A stretch of DNA of 64,000 bases from Brucella anthropi ATCC 49188 (GCF_000017405.1 NC_009667.1:2342001-2406000), one strand, 5' to 3'; positions 25,520 to 35,141 are shown, counted from the stretch's first letter. The notes: generated by a model not told the origin, from the sequence alone. A program made the numbers and translations.

Positions 25520-25876
25520 ATGGATGACGAAGCTCTTCGCGATCTGTTGCAGGACTTCGGCCCCATCAGCATCCGCCGCATGTTTGGCGGCAAGGGCATC
25601 TATCATCAGGGCCTGATCTTTGCACTCGTCGTTCGCGACGAGTTGCTCTTCAAGGCTGACGAAATAACCATCCCGGATTTCATTGACGCAGGCGCCACCC
25701 AATGGACCTATGAAGGTCGCAAGGGCGGTGATCCAATCGCCATGCCTTACTGGAGCGTGCCAAGTGAAGCTTTCGATGATCCGGAAGTGATGACGCATTG
25801 GGCGCGCCTTGCTTATGATGCAGCGCTACGAAGCGAAAAAACCAAGCCCAAAAAGAAATCGGCTGCGAAGCGCTAG
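25520..25876 (+). CDS. TfoX N-terminal domain protein
   Basis: A 118-residue protein with the TfoX/Sxy N-terminal domain. Recognisable are LQDFGPISIRRMFGGKGIY near 10-28, GLIFALVVRDELLFKAD and the later WSVPSEAFDD. It lacks the C-terminal domain of Haemophilus TfoX, as do most alphaproteobacterial members, and a competence role should not be assumed. A Lys-rich tail (KPKKKSAAKR) ends it. It follows sufA by 23 bp. Its stop codon lies in the loop of the terminator hairpin. No strong ribosome site is visible, so the start is moderately uncertain. Confidence 0.85.
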   Translation: MDDEALRDLLQDFGPISIRRMFGGKGIYHQGLIFALVVRDELLFKADEITIPDFIDAGATQWTYEGRKGGDPIAMPYWSVPSEAFDDPEVMTHWARLAYDAALRSEKTKPKKKSAAKR

Positions 25877-25889
25877 CCTCGCAGCCGAT
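25858..25889 (+). terminator. Terminator overlapping the end of the TfoX-like gene
   Basis: An 11-bp perfect stem ATCGGCTGCGA/TCGCAGCCGAT with a 10-nt loop is followed by TGATTCATTTTTTTA. The loop includes the TAG stop of the gene (25874-25876), so the 5' arm is coding sequence. Confidence 0.8.
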
Positions 25890-25913
25890 TGATTCATTTT
25901 TTTACTGCTTCGG

Positions 25914-27410
25914 TCAGATTCCAGTCGGAATCAGCATGAAGGCCGGAATGTCATTGCCGAAACCAACAGGCGTCGGGCCGTCATCGTCACGATCACGACG
26001 GCGTTTCTGTTCGTGCTGCGGCTTGCCGCGGCGCTCGTCATTGGAAGCGCGGATCGCATCACGGCGCTCGCTGGCTTCGATGACTGGTTGCGGCTGTTCG
26101 GCAGGATCGAGAACTTCGGCAGGCTTCGCCTTTGCCTTGTCTTTCGGCTTGTCCTTGCCCTTGGCATCCTTGCCTTTGCCGCGTGCATTCTTGCTCTTGC
26201 GCGGATCGTCTGCCTCATCAGAGGCTGGCAGGGTGGACAGATCACCATCGAGCCATTCGATCTTCTCGCCGATCATATTTTCGATGGCTGCAAGATATTT
26301 TGTATCGGAAGGCGTCACAATAGTGAATGCCTTGCCAGAACGCCCCGCGCGACCGGTACGGCCGATGCGGTGAACATAGTCTTCCGAGTGAATCGGAACG
26401 TCGAAATTGAAAACGTGGCTCACATCGGGAATGTCGAGACCGCGCGCGGCAACATCGGAAGCCACCAGCAGCTGCAGTTTGCCTTCCTTGAAGTTCGCCA
26501 ACATGGTCATGCGCGCGCGCTGATCCATATCGCCATGCAAGGCACCAGCGTTGAACTCGTGCCGCGTCAGCGAGCGGAACAGTTCGGATACGTCTTTCTT
26601 GCGATTACAGAAGATGATCGCGTTCTTGAGCGTATCGCCTTCCGCACGGACGAGATCGCGCAGAACCGCGCGCTTGTCCCAATCCTTCTTGCTGGATTTC
26701 ACCAGGCGTTGGGTCACGGTTTTGGCCGTAGACGAAGCCTTTGCAACTTCAACGCGCGTTGGCGAATGCAGGAACTGTTCGGTCAGCTTGGTGATTTCCG
26801 GCGGCATGGTGGCCGAGAAGAACAGGGTCTGACGCGTAAACGGAATGAGCTTGCAGATGCGTTCGATGTCCGGAATGAAGCCCATATCGAGCATACGGTC
26901 TGCTTCATCGATGACGAGAATTTCAACACCGGTCAGGAGCAGCTTGCCACGCTCGAAATGATCGAGCAGGCGACCGGGTGTCGCGATGAGAACATCGGCA
27001 CCGCGTTCCAGCTTACGCTCCTGTTCATCGAACGACACGCCGCCAATCAGAAGGGCCACGTTCAGCCGATGATTGACGCCGTATTTGGTGAAGTTCTCCT
27101 CGACCTGCGCTGCGAGTTCGCGGGTCGGCTCCAGAATGAGCGTACGCGGCATGCGCGCCCGCGCCCGACCCTTTTCCAGTAGCGTGAGCATCGGAAGCAC
27201 GAAAGACGCGGTCTTTCCGGTTCCCGTCTGCGCGATACCGAGAACATCCTTGCGTTCAAGGGCTGGAGGAATGGCTCCTGCCTGAATGGGTGTGGGCGCA
27301 GAATATCCCGCCGCTTCTACAGCAGCGAGCACTTTCGGGGAAAGACCGAGTTCGGCAAATGTCGTCAATGGAGGCGCAGCTCTCTTGGTTTGGAAATGAT
27401 TTCCACCCAT
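25914..27410 (-). CDS. DEAD-box ATP-dependent RNA helicase (RhlE-like)
   Basis: A 498-residue RNA helicase with all core motifs in order: Q motif region FAELGLSPKVLAAV..TPIQ, motif I AQTGTGKT, motif Ia PTRELA, motif Ib TPGR, motif II DEAD (VIDEADRM), motif III SAT and motif VI HRIGRTGRAG. After about residue 385 comes a disordered, strongly basic tail rich in Lys, Arg and Ala, ending in FMLIPTGI. This layout fits RhlE or other cold-shock and ribosome-assembly helicases; the exact ortholog cannot be fixed. It stands alone on the minus strand with no visible terminator. Confidence 0.93.
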   Translation of the reverse strand: MGGNHFQTKRAAPPLTTFAELGLSPKVLAAVEAAGYSAPTPIQAGAIPPALERKDVLGIAQTGTGKTASFVLPMLTLLEKGRARARMPRTLILEPTRELAAQVEENFTKYGVNHRLNVALLIGGVSFDEQERKLERGADVLIATPGRLLDHFERGKLLLTGVEILVIDEADRMLDMGFIPDIERICKLIPFTRQTLFFSATMPPEITKLTEQFLHSPTRVEVAKASSTAKTVTQRLVKSSKKDWDKRAVLRDLVRAEGDTLKNAIIFCNRKKDVSELFRSLTRHEFNAGALHGDMDQRARMTMLANFKEGKLQLLVASDVAARGLDIPDVSHVFNFDVPIHSEDYVHRIGRTGRAGRSGKAFTIVTPSDTKYLAAIENMIGEKIEWLDGDLSTLPASDEADDPRKSKNARGKGKDAKGKDKPKDKAKAKPAEVLDPAEQPQPVIEASERRDAIRASNDERRGKPQHEQKRRRDRDDDGPTPVGFGNDIPAFMLIPTGI

Positions 27411-27667
27411 CCTGTCATTGCAGCCGCGTCATCGGGCGCAGGAACGAAGGCAGAATAAGGCGTCTGCAACGCAATATGCGTTTTCTTGCAGCATCGCGTA
27501 CGTCCACAGCGTGCAAAAGTCAACCAAAATACCATCGAAAGATATCAAATTGCTTCAATTGTGTTGCGACAATCGAAATCAATGCGGAACTTGAACAAAT
27601 TTACTCAAATTATCAAAAGCCAAAGAGCATTTGCGTAGCTGAATTACGCGCCACTTATACGCTGAAC

Positions 27668-28441
27668 CTAATGCCTGAACTGTTCTGTCAAGATGCGCTC
27701 GTCCCAGGAATGATTTCGATCAAAGAGGATGGCCACCTGGCTGTTCGGTGCTTCCCGCACGGTAACAGCCCTGACCGATTTGACCTCATTATTGTCCGCG
27801 ACCGCATTGACCGGGCGTTTTTCGGTTTCCAACAAATCCATGCGAACGGTTACGTGCTTCGGCAATAGCGCCCCACCCCAACGGCGCGGACGGAAGGGAC
27901 TCACCGGGGTGAGCGCCAGAAGTGGCGCTTCAAGTGGCAGAATGGGACCTTGTGCTGAAAGATTGTAGGCGGTGGAACCTGCAGGCGTCGCGACCATCAC
28001 ACCATCGCAGACGAGTTCATCCAGACGCACCTTGCCGTCGATCGTTATCCGAATCTTCGCAGCCTGATAGGACTGACGGAAAAGGGAAACTTCGTTGATC
28101 GCCAAGGCCTCGAATGATTGTCCGGATTCTGTTTCGGCGACCATGACAAGCGGGCGAATGGTTTCCATCTGCGCGGCCAGAATACGCTCCGGCAGGTCAT
28201 CCACGCTGAATTCGTTCATCAGGAAGCCGACAGAGCCGCGATTCATGCCATAGATCGGCGTACCGCTGTTCATGAAATCGCGAAGCGCCTGAAGCATGGT
28301 TCCATCGCCGCCAAGCGCAACGATGATATCGGCATCTTCAGCAGCCACATGACCGTAGCGGGCAACGAGTTCTTTTTGGGCGACAAGTGATTCTTCGGTT
28401 CCCGACGACAGAAAATGCAGCGCGAGCGATTTATCTTCCAT
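27668..28441 (-). CDS. nadK: NAD kinase
   Basis: NAD kinase, which phosphorylates NAD to NADP with ATP or polyphosphate. The 257-residue product has the GGDG motif (G44-G47, in [10 protein letters not shown]), [12 protein letters not shown] and the second conserved block [23 protein letters not shown] chose the ATG at 28441 because it gives the usual family length; a GTG 14 codons upstream also fits the frame. It runs toward the helicase gene on the same strand, and tRNA-Thr begins on the other strand about 150 bp upstream. Confidence 0.94.
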   Translation of the reverse strand: MEDKSLALHFLSSGTEESLVAQKELVARYGHVAAEDADIIVALGGDGTMLQALRDFMNSGTPIYGMNRGSVGFLMNEFSVDDLPERILAAQMETIRPLVMVAETESGQSFEALAINEVSLFRQSYQAAKIRITIDGKVRLDELVCDGVMVATPAGSTAYNLSAQGPILPLEAPLLALTPVSPFRPRRWGGALLPKHVTVRMDLLETEKRPVNAVADNNEVKSVRAVTVREAPNSQVAILFDRNHSWDERILTEQFRH

Positions 28442-28593
28442 ATTTACAGTCCCGAATCTGGCCAACCCTGACAAGTTTGCCACTGTTTCCCCAACCCGCT
28501 ATTGGCTATCACATGAAAAACCCGGTTGCCATGACCTGCCAGCGATGAATTTTCGTTTTACACGCGCTGCATTTGTGCTAATCGGGCGCAAGT

Positions 28594-28669
<76 letters not shown>

Positions 28670-29185
28670 GCACATCGCCTTTGAATTGGCTTTTATGCAG
28701 TGATTACAATTACATAAGTTAGTTGATATTTTTTATTGTCACCTGCGACCTCAAATCAGTTTTATTCTGCAATGTAGATTCGATGCGCATCATTTTGATC
28801 GCACACATCACTATTTTCAGTTTCAAGACGCTCTATGCAGGTTTCCAGATTCAGTTCTGCCAGTTGGCCAATTGGGATCAGCGTCCCCCGCATCACGATA
28901 ATGTCTTCCTATAAATACTAGATCGTTTTGACCGACGGTCGGATCGACATGGGCATAATCACAGGATGTTCAGCGTGTTAGGAGAGTTGACCGCCGGAAC
29001 GGGAACCGGCATCGATCCAATTCGTTCATTTCGACGGCGGGTGCGAAACTAAAAATGGATAGGTGCCATGTACAAATTTTCGGCAATGGCAGCGGCGATA
29101 TTGCCTTCGGGCGCAATTAGATCCGTCTTGATCCACCGGGCCCTCCTCCCGAAGTCGCGTCTCGATTTCGGGAGGAAAACGCACA
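28670..29185. other. AT-rich intergenic region with one strong hairpin
   Basis: A 516-bp gap after tRNA-Thr, with the first 250 bp clearly more AT-rich than its surroundings. At 29145-29175 a 13-bp stem (CCTCCCGAAGTCG/CGATTTCGGGAGG, one G-T) with a 5-nt loop lies 11 bp beyond the stop of the Cys-repeat protein gene, without a T-run. A 63-codon open frame at 28723-28914 has no ribosome site. No att site or gene is evident. Confidence 0.45.
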
Positions 29186-29509
29186 CTACCAGTTGCGTAC
29201 GCAATAGCCACGCGGTGTCAGATAATATCCGCGAGCGCAGACCTTCTGGACAGGGCGGTTTCGCACACAAACGCCATTTCTGTTCAAGTGCCAGCCACGG
29301 GCGCAACGTGCTCTGGCCCGATTGGGAACACAGCGTCCATAGCGATTCATGTGCCAGCCAGGCCCACACCGCCACCCGACCTGCTCCGCAAGACTACCGG
29401 CATCATGCGTATTCGTGGGTTGTGGCATTGGCAAAGCGAACGACGGCACCGAAAAAGACATGACACCACCGAAAACGAGAAGAGCAGTTAGGCTGCTTCT
29501 GACTGACAT
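29186..29509 (-). CDS. Small secreted Cys-repeat protein (GCG_CRPN-like)
   Basis: A 107-residue exported protein. A signal peptide (about 1-25, LTALLVFGGVMSF..PSFA) is followed by a short linker and then three near-identical 16-residue repeats: CGPGWHMNRYGRCVPN, CARGWHLNRNGVCVRN and CARGYYLTPRGYCVRN, each C-x11-C. A GWRCGPGW-like lead-in precedes the repeats, as in proteins described by the GCG_CRPN prefix-to-repeats model in rhizobia. GGAGG lies eight bases before the ATG. It stands alone between tRNA-Thr and the suf cluster. Function unknown; six paired cysteines suggest disulfide-linked loops in the periplasm. Confidence 0.82.
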   Translation of the reverse strand: MSVRSSLTALLVFGGVMSFSVPSFALPMPQPTNTHDAGSLAEQVGWRCGPGWHMNRYGRCVPNRARARCARGWHLNRNGVCVRNRPVQKVCARGYYLTPRGYCVRNW

Positions 29510-29612
29510 CGTTACATCCTCCATAGTCAGCACTCCCGCCTCATTGAAAATAGGCGCTGGCGATTGAATGGAAGATGAATGATAAAATTTTCGTCTAGGT
29601 GTTCACGAAATA

Positions 29613-29638
29613 AAAATGCGGCTCAAGAGCCGCATTTT
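29613..29638. terminator. Terminator at the end of the suf operon
   Basis: A 12-bp perfect stem AAAATGCGGCTC/GAGCCGCATTTT with a 2-nt loop, 19 bp after the sufT stop. The A and T runs on both sides make it usable in either direction. Confidence 0.9.
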
Positions 29639-29656
29639 GTTTGCTTCGATCAGATT

Positions 29657-30076
29657 TCAGTACCAGCCGACAGCCACCTGGGCCTCTTCGGACATACGGT
29701 CCGGCGTCCAAGGTGGATCGAATGTCATCGTGACCTCCACCATGGAAACACCCTCAACGGCGCTGACTGCGTTCTCAACCCAGCCCGGCATCTCGCCTGC
29801 CACAGGGCAGCCGGGAGCAGTTAGAGTCATTTCGATTTTCACGGTGCGATCATCTTCGATGTCAATCTTGTAAACGAGGCCAAGCTCGTAGATATCCGCC
29901 GGGATCTCAGGATCATAAACCGTCTTCAAGGCCGCGATGATGTCGTCCGTCATACGCAGGAGGTCTTCCTGCGGGATGGCAGAAGCGGAAAACACCGAAT
30001 TGCCTTCGGCCTTTTCTCCGCCCTCGACAGGCGCGGTATCGGCTTTGTCCTGAACTTTCTGTTCCATATCGGTCAT
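29657..30076 (-). CDS. sufT: SUF-associated Fe-S maturation factor SufT (DUF59/MIP18)
   Basis: A 139-residue protein. An N-terminal Glu/Ala-rich lead is followed by the MIP18/DUF59 domain from about 40, starting DDIIAALKTVYDPEIPADIYELGLVY. The hallmark TLTAPGCPVAGEMPGW near 97-112 contains the conserved Cys. It ends in TFDPPWTPDRMSEEA, the standard SufT ending. Homologues help Fe-S proteins mature under high cluster demand. Its ATG overlaps the sufS stop by four bases (ATGA), and it is the last gene of the operon. Confidence 0.93.
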   Translation of the reverse strand: MTDMEQKVQDKADTAPVEGGEKAEGNSVFSASAIPQEDLLRMTDDIIAALKTVYDPEIPADIYELGLVYKIDIEDDRTVKIEMTLTAPGCPVAGEMPGWVENAVSAVEGVSMVEVTMTFDPPWTPDRMSEEAQVAVGWY

Positions 30077-31317
30077 CCGAAAAACTTCCTTGCCTTTTCC
30101 AAGGCTTCCGCCAATGCATCCACTTCAGCACGGGTATTATACAGGGCGAAGGATGCACGGCATGTAGAGGTAACGCCGAAGCGTTTCAAGAGCGGCTGCG
30201 CGCAATGTGTTCCGGCACGGACCGCAACCCCTGCCCGATCGATCACCATCGAAACGTCGTGCGCATGAATTCCCTCCAGCGCAAACGAGATGATGGCTCC
30301 CTTGTCCGGCGCATTGCCGAAAATGCGCAACGAGTTGATCCGGCCGAGCTGCTCATGAGCATAATCGCGCAGATCCTCCTCATGGGCGAGGATCGCATGA
30401 CGACCGATCTTTTCCATATATTCAAGCGCCGCACCAAGACCGATAGCCTGAACGATCGGCGGCGTGCCGGCTTCGAAACGGTGCGGCGGATGGTTATAGG
30501 TGACGTTTTCTTCCGTCACTTCCTCAATCATTTCGCCGCCGCCCTGGAAGGGACGCATCTTCTCAAGCATTTCCGAACGGCCATAAAGGACGCCTATGCC
30601 GGATGGTCCGTAAACCTTGTGGCCGGTAAAGACATACCAGTCGCAGCCGAGATCCTGCACGTCGACAGGCAGGTGCACAGCGCCCTGGCTGCCATCGACC
30701 AGAACCGGAATACCACGCGCATGGGCAAGCTCGACGATCTTCTTGATCGGCGTCACCGTTCCAAGCGCATTCGACATATGCGTGATGGCGACGAGCTTGG
30801 TTCGCTCCGTCAGACGCTTTTCGAATTCTTCGATATGGAAGATGCCTTCATCGTCCACCGGCGTGAAGACCAGCTTTGCGCCCTGTCTTTCACGAATGAA
30901 ATGCCATGGCACAATATTGGAGTGATGCTCCATGATCGACAGAAGGATTTCATCACCTTCGCCGATATTCGGCATGCCATAACCATAGGCGACCGTGTTG
31001 ATCGCTTCGGTCGCGTTCTTCGTAAAGACAATTTCGTCCACAGAACCGGCGTTCAGAAAGCGCCGTACCGTCTCACGCGACTTTTCATAGGCATCCGTTG
31101 CCGCATTCGACAAGAAATGCAGGCCGCGATGAACATTGGCATATTCGTTGGAATAGGCGTGCGTTACAGCGTCAATGACGCTCTGAGGCTTTTGCGCCGA
31201 TGCGCCATTGTCGAGATAGATCAGCGGCTTGCCGTGCACTTCTCTCGAAAGGATCGGAAAGTCGCGACGGATCGCCTCGACGTCATAGCGCGCTACAAGC
31301 GGATTCTTCTGGTCCAT
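30073..31317 (-). CDS. sufS: Cysteine desulfurase SufS
   Basis: Group II PLP-dependent cysteine desulfurase of 414 residues that supplies sulfur to SufBCD. K234 in TGHKVYGPSG binds PLP, C372 in RAGTHCAQP is the persulfide cysteine on the short group II loop, and LDNGASAQKP is near 35-44. The ATG at 31317 follows GAGGAACG; upstream in-frame codons belong to the intercistronic gap. It follows sufD with a 67-bp gap that contains a hairpin. No SufE gene lies in this cluster. Confidence 0.96.
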   Translation of the reverse strand: MDQKNPLVARYDVEAIRRDFPILSREVHGKPLIYLDNGASAQKPQSVIDAVTHAYSNEYANVHRGLHFLSNAATDAYEKSRETVRRFLNAGSVDEIVFTKNATEAINTVAYGYGMPNIGEGDEILLSIMEHHSNIVPWHFIRERQGAKLVFTPVDDEGIFHIEEFEKRLTERTKLVAITHMSNALGTVTPIKKIVELAHARGIPVLVDGSQGAVHLPVDVQDLGCDWYVFTGHKVYGPSGIGVLYGRSEMLEKMRPFQGGGEMIEEVTEENVTYNHPPHRFEAGTPPIVQAIGLGAALEYMEKIGRHAILAHEEDLRDYAHEQLGRINSLRIFGNAPDKGAIISFALEGIHAHDVSMVIDRAGVAVRAGTHCAQPLLKRFGVTSTCRASFALYNTRAEVDALAEALEKARKFFG

Positions 31318-31348
31318 GATCGTTCCTCTTGCCGTTTCGGCAGGAAAA

Positions 31349-31376
31349 GGCAGAGCGTGCACCTGCACACTCTGCC
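31349..31376 (-). other. Intercistronic hairpin between sufD and sufS
   Basis: GGCAGAG/CTCTGCC outer stem, one mismatch, then GTGCA/TGCAC around a 2-nt centre. There is no T-run. It could stabilise the upstream or downstream message or modulate SufS output. Confidence 0.55.
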
Positions 31377-31384
31377 TCAATCAA

Positions 31385-32662
31385 TCAGGCGTGGGTGGCG
31401 AGCCAGTTGGACAGCACTTCTTCCAGTGCCTCAACCAGCGTTTCGTCTTCCAGCTCTTCGATAATCTCGGCGATGAACGCCTTGATCAGCAGGCCACGTG
31501 CCTCGTTTTCGGGTATGCCGCGTGCCATCAGATAAAACAGATAGTCCCTCGACAATTCGGCAACCGTCGCACCATGGCCACACGCCACGTCATCGGCAAA
31601 GATTTCGAGTTCAGGCTTGGCATCGAACTCGCCATCATCAGAAAGCAGCAGCGTATTGCACGCCATGCGGGCATCGGTCTTCTGGGCGATCTGCGCAACG
31701 CGGATCATGCCCTGGAAAACGCCACGCGCACGGTCCTTGACCACGTTGCGAATGATCTGGGTCGAACGCGTGTTTTCCACCAGATGGCCGACCGTCATGG
31801 TGACATCGGTGTGCGTGTCGTCAGCCAGAAGATTGAGACCGCGAAGCTCGAAGTCGGAATCCTCACCCGTCACATTGACGTGCACTTCCTGACGAACCAG
31901 CTTGCCGCCCGCATTGACGATATAGAGCGTGAGCTTGGAGCCCTTGCCAATCGTCGCATTGAACTGCGAAAGCTGCGTTGCCTGACCGAAATCACGCAGG
32001 ATGATCCAAAGGATTTCAGCGCCGTCGCCAACGGTCACATGGTTGACAGAGGTGGAGAAGGCATCGCCTTCGCCGCCATTCTGGCGTTCCACGATGGTGC
32101 CCTTGACATTTGCACCAATGCGGACAGGAAAACGAGTGTGTCCCTGTCCGGCCTTCTGGATGTTCTGAAGCTCCAATGGCGCTTCCAGTTCGGTGTCATC
32201 GGCGATGGAAACCATCCAGCCATCGCTGACATAGGCAGCGTTGATCTGGCCGATCGTATCGTCGAAGCCGCGCGACCGAAGCTGGGTGACGAGCGAGCCG
32301 TCGGCCAACGCCTCGCGAACCGGGGTCAGCGACACACCTTCAGGCGCTTTCGCGGCAAGAGCCACGCCATTGCTTGTGGCAGCGATGGACGAACCGGCGA
32401 TGAGCGCAGGCAATGCCTGTGTTCCGGCAGCGGCATCGAATGGCGCCACACCCTTGAGAAGCGTACGGAAATCCGTGTAATGCCAGCTTTCGACGCGGCG
32501 GGACGGAATGCCGTTCTCCTTGAGCGTTTCAAGCGCCGCATCACGTGCAACGACAACATCGCCATTACCCGGCAGGTCGCCCATGCGGTCGGCAAAACTG
32601 TCGATCAGCGCGCTTTCAGCGGGCGTTCGCGGCTTGGTAGCCGGGGCGGTCTGGATATTCAT
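31385..32662 (-). CDS. sufD: Fe-S assembly protein SufD
   Basis: A 425-residue subunit of the SufBC2D scaffold. It shows the SufBD beta-helix core with VHVNVTGEDSDFELRGLNLL, then TQIIRNVVKDRARGVFQGMI and the C-terminal block FADDVACGHGATVAELSRDYLFYLMARGI split across 350-390. H359 in CGHGATV corresponds to the histidine important for cluster building. It starts 13 bp after the sufC stop. Confidence 0.95.
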   Translation of the reverse strand: MNIQTAPATKPRTPAESALIDSFADRMGDLPGNGDVVVARDAALETLKENGIPSRRVESWHYTDFRTLLKGVAPFDAAAGTQALPALIAGSSIAATSNGVALAAKAPEGVSLTPVREALADGSLVTQLRSRGFDDTIGQINAAYVSDGWMVSIADDTELEAPLELQNIQKAGQGHTRFPVRIGANVKGTIVERQNGGEGDAFSTSVNHVTVGDGAEILWIILRDFGQATQLSQFNATIGKGSKLTLYIVNAGGKLVRQEVHVNVTGEDSDFELRGLNLLADDTHTDVTMTVGHLVENTRSTQIIRNVVKDRARGVFQGMIRVAQIAQKTDARMACNTLLLSDDGEFDAKPELEIFADDVACGHGATVAELSRDYLFYLMARGIPENEARGLLIKAFIAEIIEELEDETLVEALEEVLSNWLATHA

Positions 32663-32675
32663 GATCCATCCCTCC

Positions 32676-33431
32676 TCAGGCAGCTTCGCCGATTACGTCG
32701 GCATAACCATTTTCTTCAAGGTGCAGCGCAAGGTTCTTGTCACCGGACTTGATGACCTGGCCCTTGTAAAGCACGTGCACGCTATCCGGAACGATGTGTT
32801 CGAGCAGACGCTGGTAGTGCGTGATGACGATCACGGCGCGGTCCGGCGAACGCAGGGCATTCACGCCTTCCGAAACGATCTTCAGCGCGTCGATGTCGAG
32901 GCCGGAGTCGGTTTCGTCGAGGACGCAGAGGCTCGGCTCCAGAAGTTGCATCTGAAGAATTTCAGCACGCTTCTTCTCACCGCCAGAAAAGCCGACATTC
33001 AGCGGACGCTTCAGCATGTCCATGTCGATGCTGAGCTTGCCAGCAGCGTCCTTCACGCGCTTGATGAATTCCGGGATCTTCAGTTCCGGCTCGCCACGCG
33101 CCTTGCGCTGGCTGTTCATCGCAACCTTCAGGAACTCCATCGTGGCAACGCCCGGAATTTCCATCGGATACTGGAATGCGAGGAAGATGCCCTTGGCGGC
33201 GCGTTCAGCCGGGTCGAGTTCGAGGATCGACTCGCCGTTGTAGAGAATGTCGCCTTCCGTCACTTCATAGTCTTCGCGACCGGCGAGGATATAGGAAAGC
33301 GTGGACTTGCCCGAACCGTTCGGACCCATGATCGCAGCAACTTCACCCTTGTTCACGGTGAGGTTCAGGCCACGGATGATCTCGGTATCCGTGTCGGCGA
33401 TCTTTGCATGGAGGTTCTTGATCTCAAGCAT
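32676..33431 (-). CDS. sufC: Fe-S assembly ATPase SufC
   Basis: A 251-residue ABC-type ATPase that drives the conformational cycle of SufBCD. Walker A is GPNGSGKST at 36-44, the signature is FSGGEKKR near 149-156 and Walker B is CVLDETDSGLDID. DETDSGLD in place of DEPTSGLD is the known SufC variation. It lies 68 bp after sufB and 13 bp before sufD. Confidence 0.97.
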   Translation of the reverse strand: MLEIKNLHAKIADTDTEIIRGLNLTVNKGEVAAIMGPNGSGKSTLSYILAGREDYEVTEGDILYNGESILELDPAERAAKGIFLAFQYPMEIPGVATMEFLKVAMNSQRKARGEPELKIPEFIKRVKDAAGKLSIDMDMLKRPLNVGFSGGEKKRAEILQMQLLEPSLCVLDETDSGLDIDALKIVSEGVNALRSPDRAVIVITHYQRLLEHIVPDSVHVLYKGQVIKSGDKNLALHLEENGYADVIGEAA

Positions 33432-33499
33432 GAATGTAAACCTTGTTCTAATGCCAGGAAAAGGCTGGCCAGAAAAATCACTGGGAAAGAGGCGATCGG

Positions 33500-35023
33500 T
33501 TAACCGACACTACCTTCAAGCGAGATGCCGATAAGCTTCTGGGCTTCGACGGCGAATTCCATCGGCAGTTCCTGAATGACTTCCTTCACGAAGCCATTGA
33601 CGATGAGAGCGATTGCCTCCTCTTCCGGAATGCCGCGCTGCATCACATAGAACAGCTGGTCTTCCGAAATCTTGGAGGTGGTTGCCTCGTGTTCGAACTG
33701 CGCCGTGGCGTTTTTCGCCTCGATATACGGCACCGTATGCGCGCCACAATCGTTACCGATCAGGAGCGAGTCGCACTGGGTAAAGTTACGGGCATTTTCG
33801 GCCTTGCGATGGGCAGAAACCTGTCCGCGATAGGTGTTGTTCGACTTACCGGCCGAAATACCCTTCGAAATGATGCGGCTCGACGTATTTTTGCCGAGGT
33901 GCAGCATCTTGGTGCCCGAGTCGATCTGCTGATGGCCATTCGAAACAGCGATTGAATAGAACTCGCCGCGCGAATTATCGCCACGCAGAATGCAGGACGG
34001 GTATTTCCACGTGATCGCAGAGCCGGTTTCAACCTGCGTCCACGAAATCTTGGAGTTATCGCCACGGCAATCGCCACGCTTCGTAACGAAGTTGTAGATG
34101 CCGCCCTTGCCGTCCTTGTCGCCAGGGAACCAGTTCTGGACCGTCGAATATTTGATTTCGGCGTTTTCCATCGCAATCAGCTCAACGACAGCCGCGTGCA
34201 GCTGATTTTCATCGCGCTGCGGTGCGGTGCAACCTTCCAGATAGGAAACATACGCGCCTTCATCAGCGATGATGAGCGTACGTTCGAACTGGCCGGTGTT
34301 CTTCTCGTTGATGCGGAAATAGGTCGAAAGTTCCATCGGGCAGCGAACGCCCTTCGGAACGTAAACAAACGAACCATCCGTGAAGACAGCCGAATTCAGC
34401 GTCGCGTAATAGTTGTCCGAAACAGGAACCACAGAAGCCAGATACTTCTGCACCAGTTCGGGATGTTCGCGGATCGCTTCCGAAATCGAACAGAAGATTA
34501 CGCCAGCTTTGGCGAGTTCTTCCTTGAAGGTCGTAACCACCGACACACTGTCGAACACGGCATCAACAGCAACGCGACCGGACGCATAGACATTGTCGGA
34601 AGGATTGCCATCGATTTCGCTCGGCTCGCCCTGCTTGCGAACGCCAGCAAGGATTTCCTGCTCGCGCAGCGGAATGCCAAGCTTTTCGTAGGTCTTCAAC
34701 AGCTCCGGATCAACTTCATCGAGCGACTTCGGGCCGGACTGGTTTTTCGGCGCCGCATAATAATATGCGTCCTGGAAATCGATCTTCGGATAATCGACGC
34801 GAGCCCATGTCGGCTCTTCCATGGTGAGCCAGCGTTCATAGGCCTTCAGACGCCATTCCAGCATCCATTCCGGCTCGTTCTTCTTGGCGGAAATGAAGCG
34901 AATGATATCTTCGTTCAGGCCCTTGGGGGCCTTCTCGGCTTCGATCGTCGTCTCGAAGCCATACTTGTACTGGTCCACGTCAAGGCCGCGGACCTGATCA
35001 ATGGTCTCCTGCACTGCAGGCAT
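33500..35023 (-). CDS. sufB: Fe-S assembly scaffold protein SufB
   Basis: A 507-residue scaffold subunit on which the Fe-S cluster is first built. Family marks are [16 protein letters not shown] near 51-66, [40 protein letters not shown] and [19 protein letters not shown], which carries the C-terminal cysteine used in cluster assembly. It starts a tight sufB-C-D-S-T series. A candidate iron-control element lies 102-118 bp upstream, and a small plus-strand gene separates sufB from the upstream cysteine desulfurase, so sufB probably has its own promoter. Confidence 0.97.
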   Translation of the reverse strand: MPAVQETIDQVRGLDVDQYKYGFETTIEAEKAPKGLNEDIIRFISAKKNEPEWMLEWRLKAYERWLTMEEPTWARVDYPKIDFQDAYYYAAPKNQSGPKSLDEVDPELLKTYEKLGIPLREQEILAGVRKQGEPSEIDGNPSDNVYASGRVAVDAVFDSVSVVTTFKEELAKAGVIFCSISEAIREHPELVQKYLASVVPVSDNYYATLNSAVFTDGSFVYVPKGVRCPMELSTYFRINEKNTGQFERTLIIADEGAYVSYLEGCTAPQRDENQLHAAVVELIAMENAEIKYSTVQNWFPGDKDGKGGIYNFVTKRGDCRGDNSKISWTQVETGSAITWKYPSCILRGDNSRGEFYSIAVSNGHQQIDSGTKMLHLGKNTSSRIISKGISAGKSNNTYRGQVSAHRKAENARNFTQCDSLLIGNDCGAHTVPYIEAKNATAQFEHEATTSKISEDQLFYVMQRGIPEEEAIALIVNGFVKEVIQELPMEFAVEAQKLIGISLEGSVG

Positions 35024-35124
35024 TGGCGTTCTCCATCCTCGTCGGGGTCAAGGCCCGACAGTTGCAAACGTCAAGGTGATATGTCTTGAACAATACCGCC
35101 TCAATATAGTGTGCGTGGCCCTTC

Positions 35125-35141
35125 TTTAAAACCTCTCTAAA
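35125..35141. promoter_or_regulatory. Candidate iron-control element (Irr/ICE-like) upstream of sufB
   Basis: TTTAAAACCTCTCTAAA is a near-palindrome (TTTAAA..TCTAAA) that resembles the Irr iron-control element reported from alphaproteobacteria, TTTAGAAnnnTTCTAAA, at 12 of 14 fixed positions. The consensus is quoted from memory. It lies 102 bp upstream of sufB, a plausible promoter distance. Confidence 0.45.

Noticed and set aside
26013..27182. A 389-codon plus-strand open frame opposite the DEAD-box helicase
   Set aside because: Shadow of a gene with all helicase motifs intact on the other strand.
28723..28914. Possible 63-residue gene in the AT-rich gap after tRNA-Thr
   Set aside because: No ribosome site and no support beyond an open frame in AT-rich DNA.
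30205..31464. A 419-codon plus-strand open frame opposite sufS/sufD
   Set aside because: It is the high-GC shadow of sufS and sufD, has no ribosome site or protein motifs, and its composition mirrors the complementary codons.
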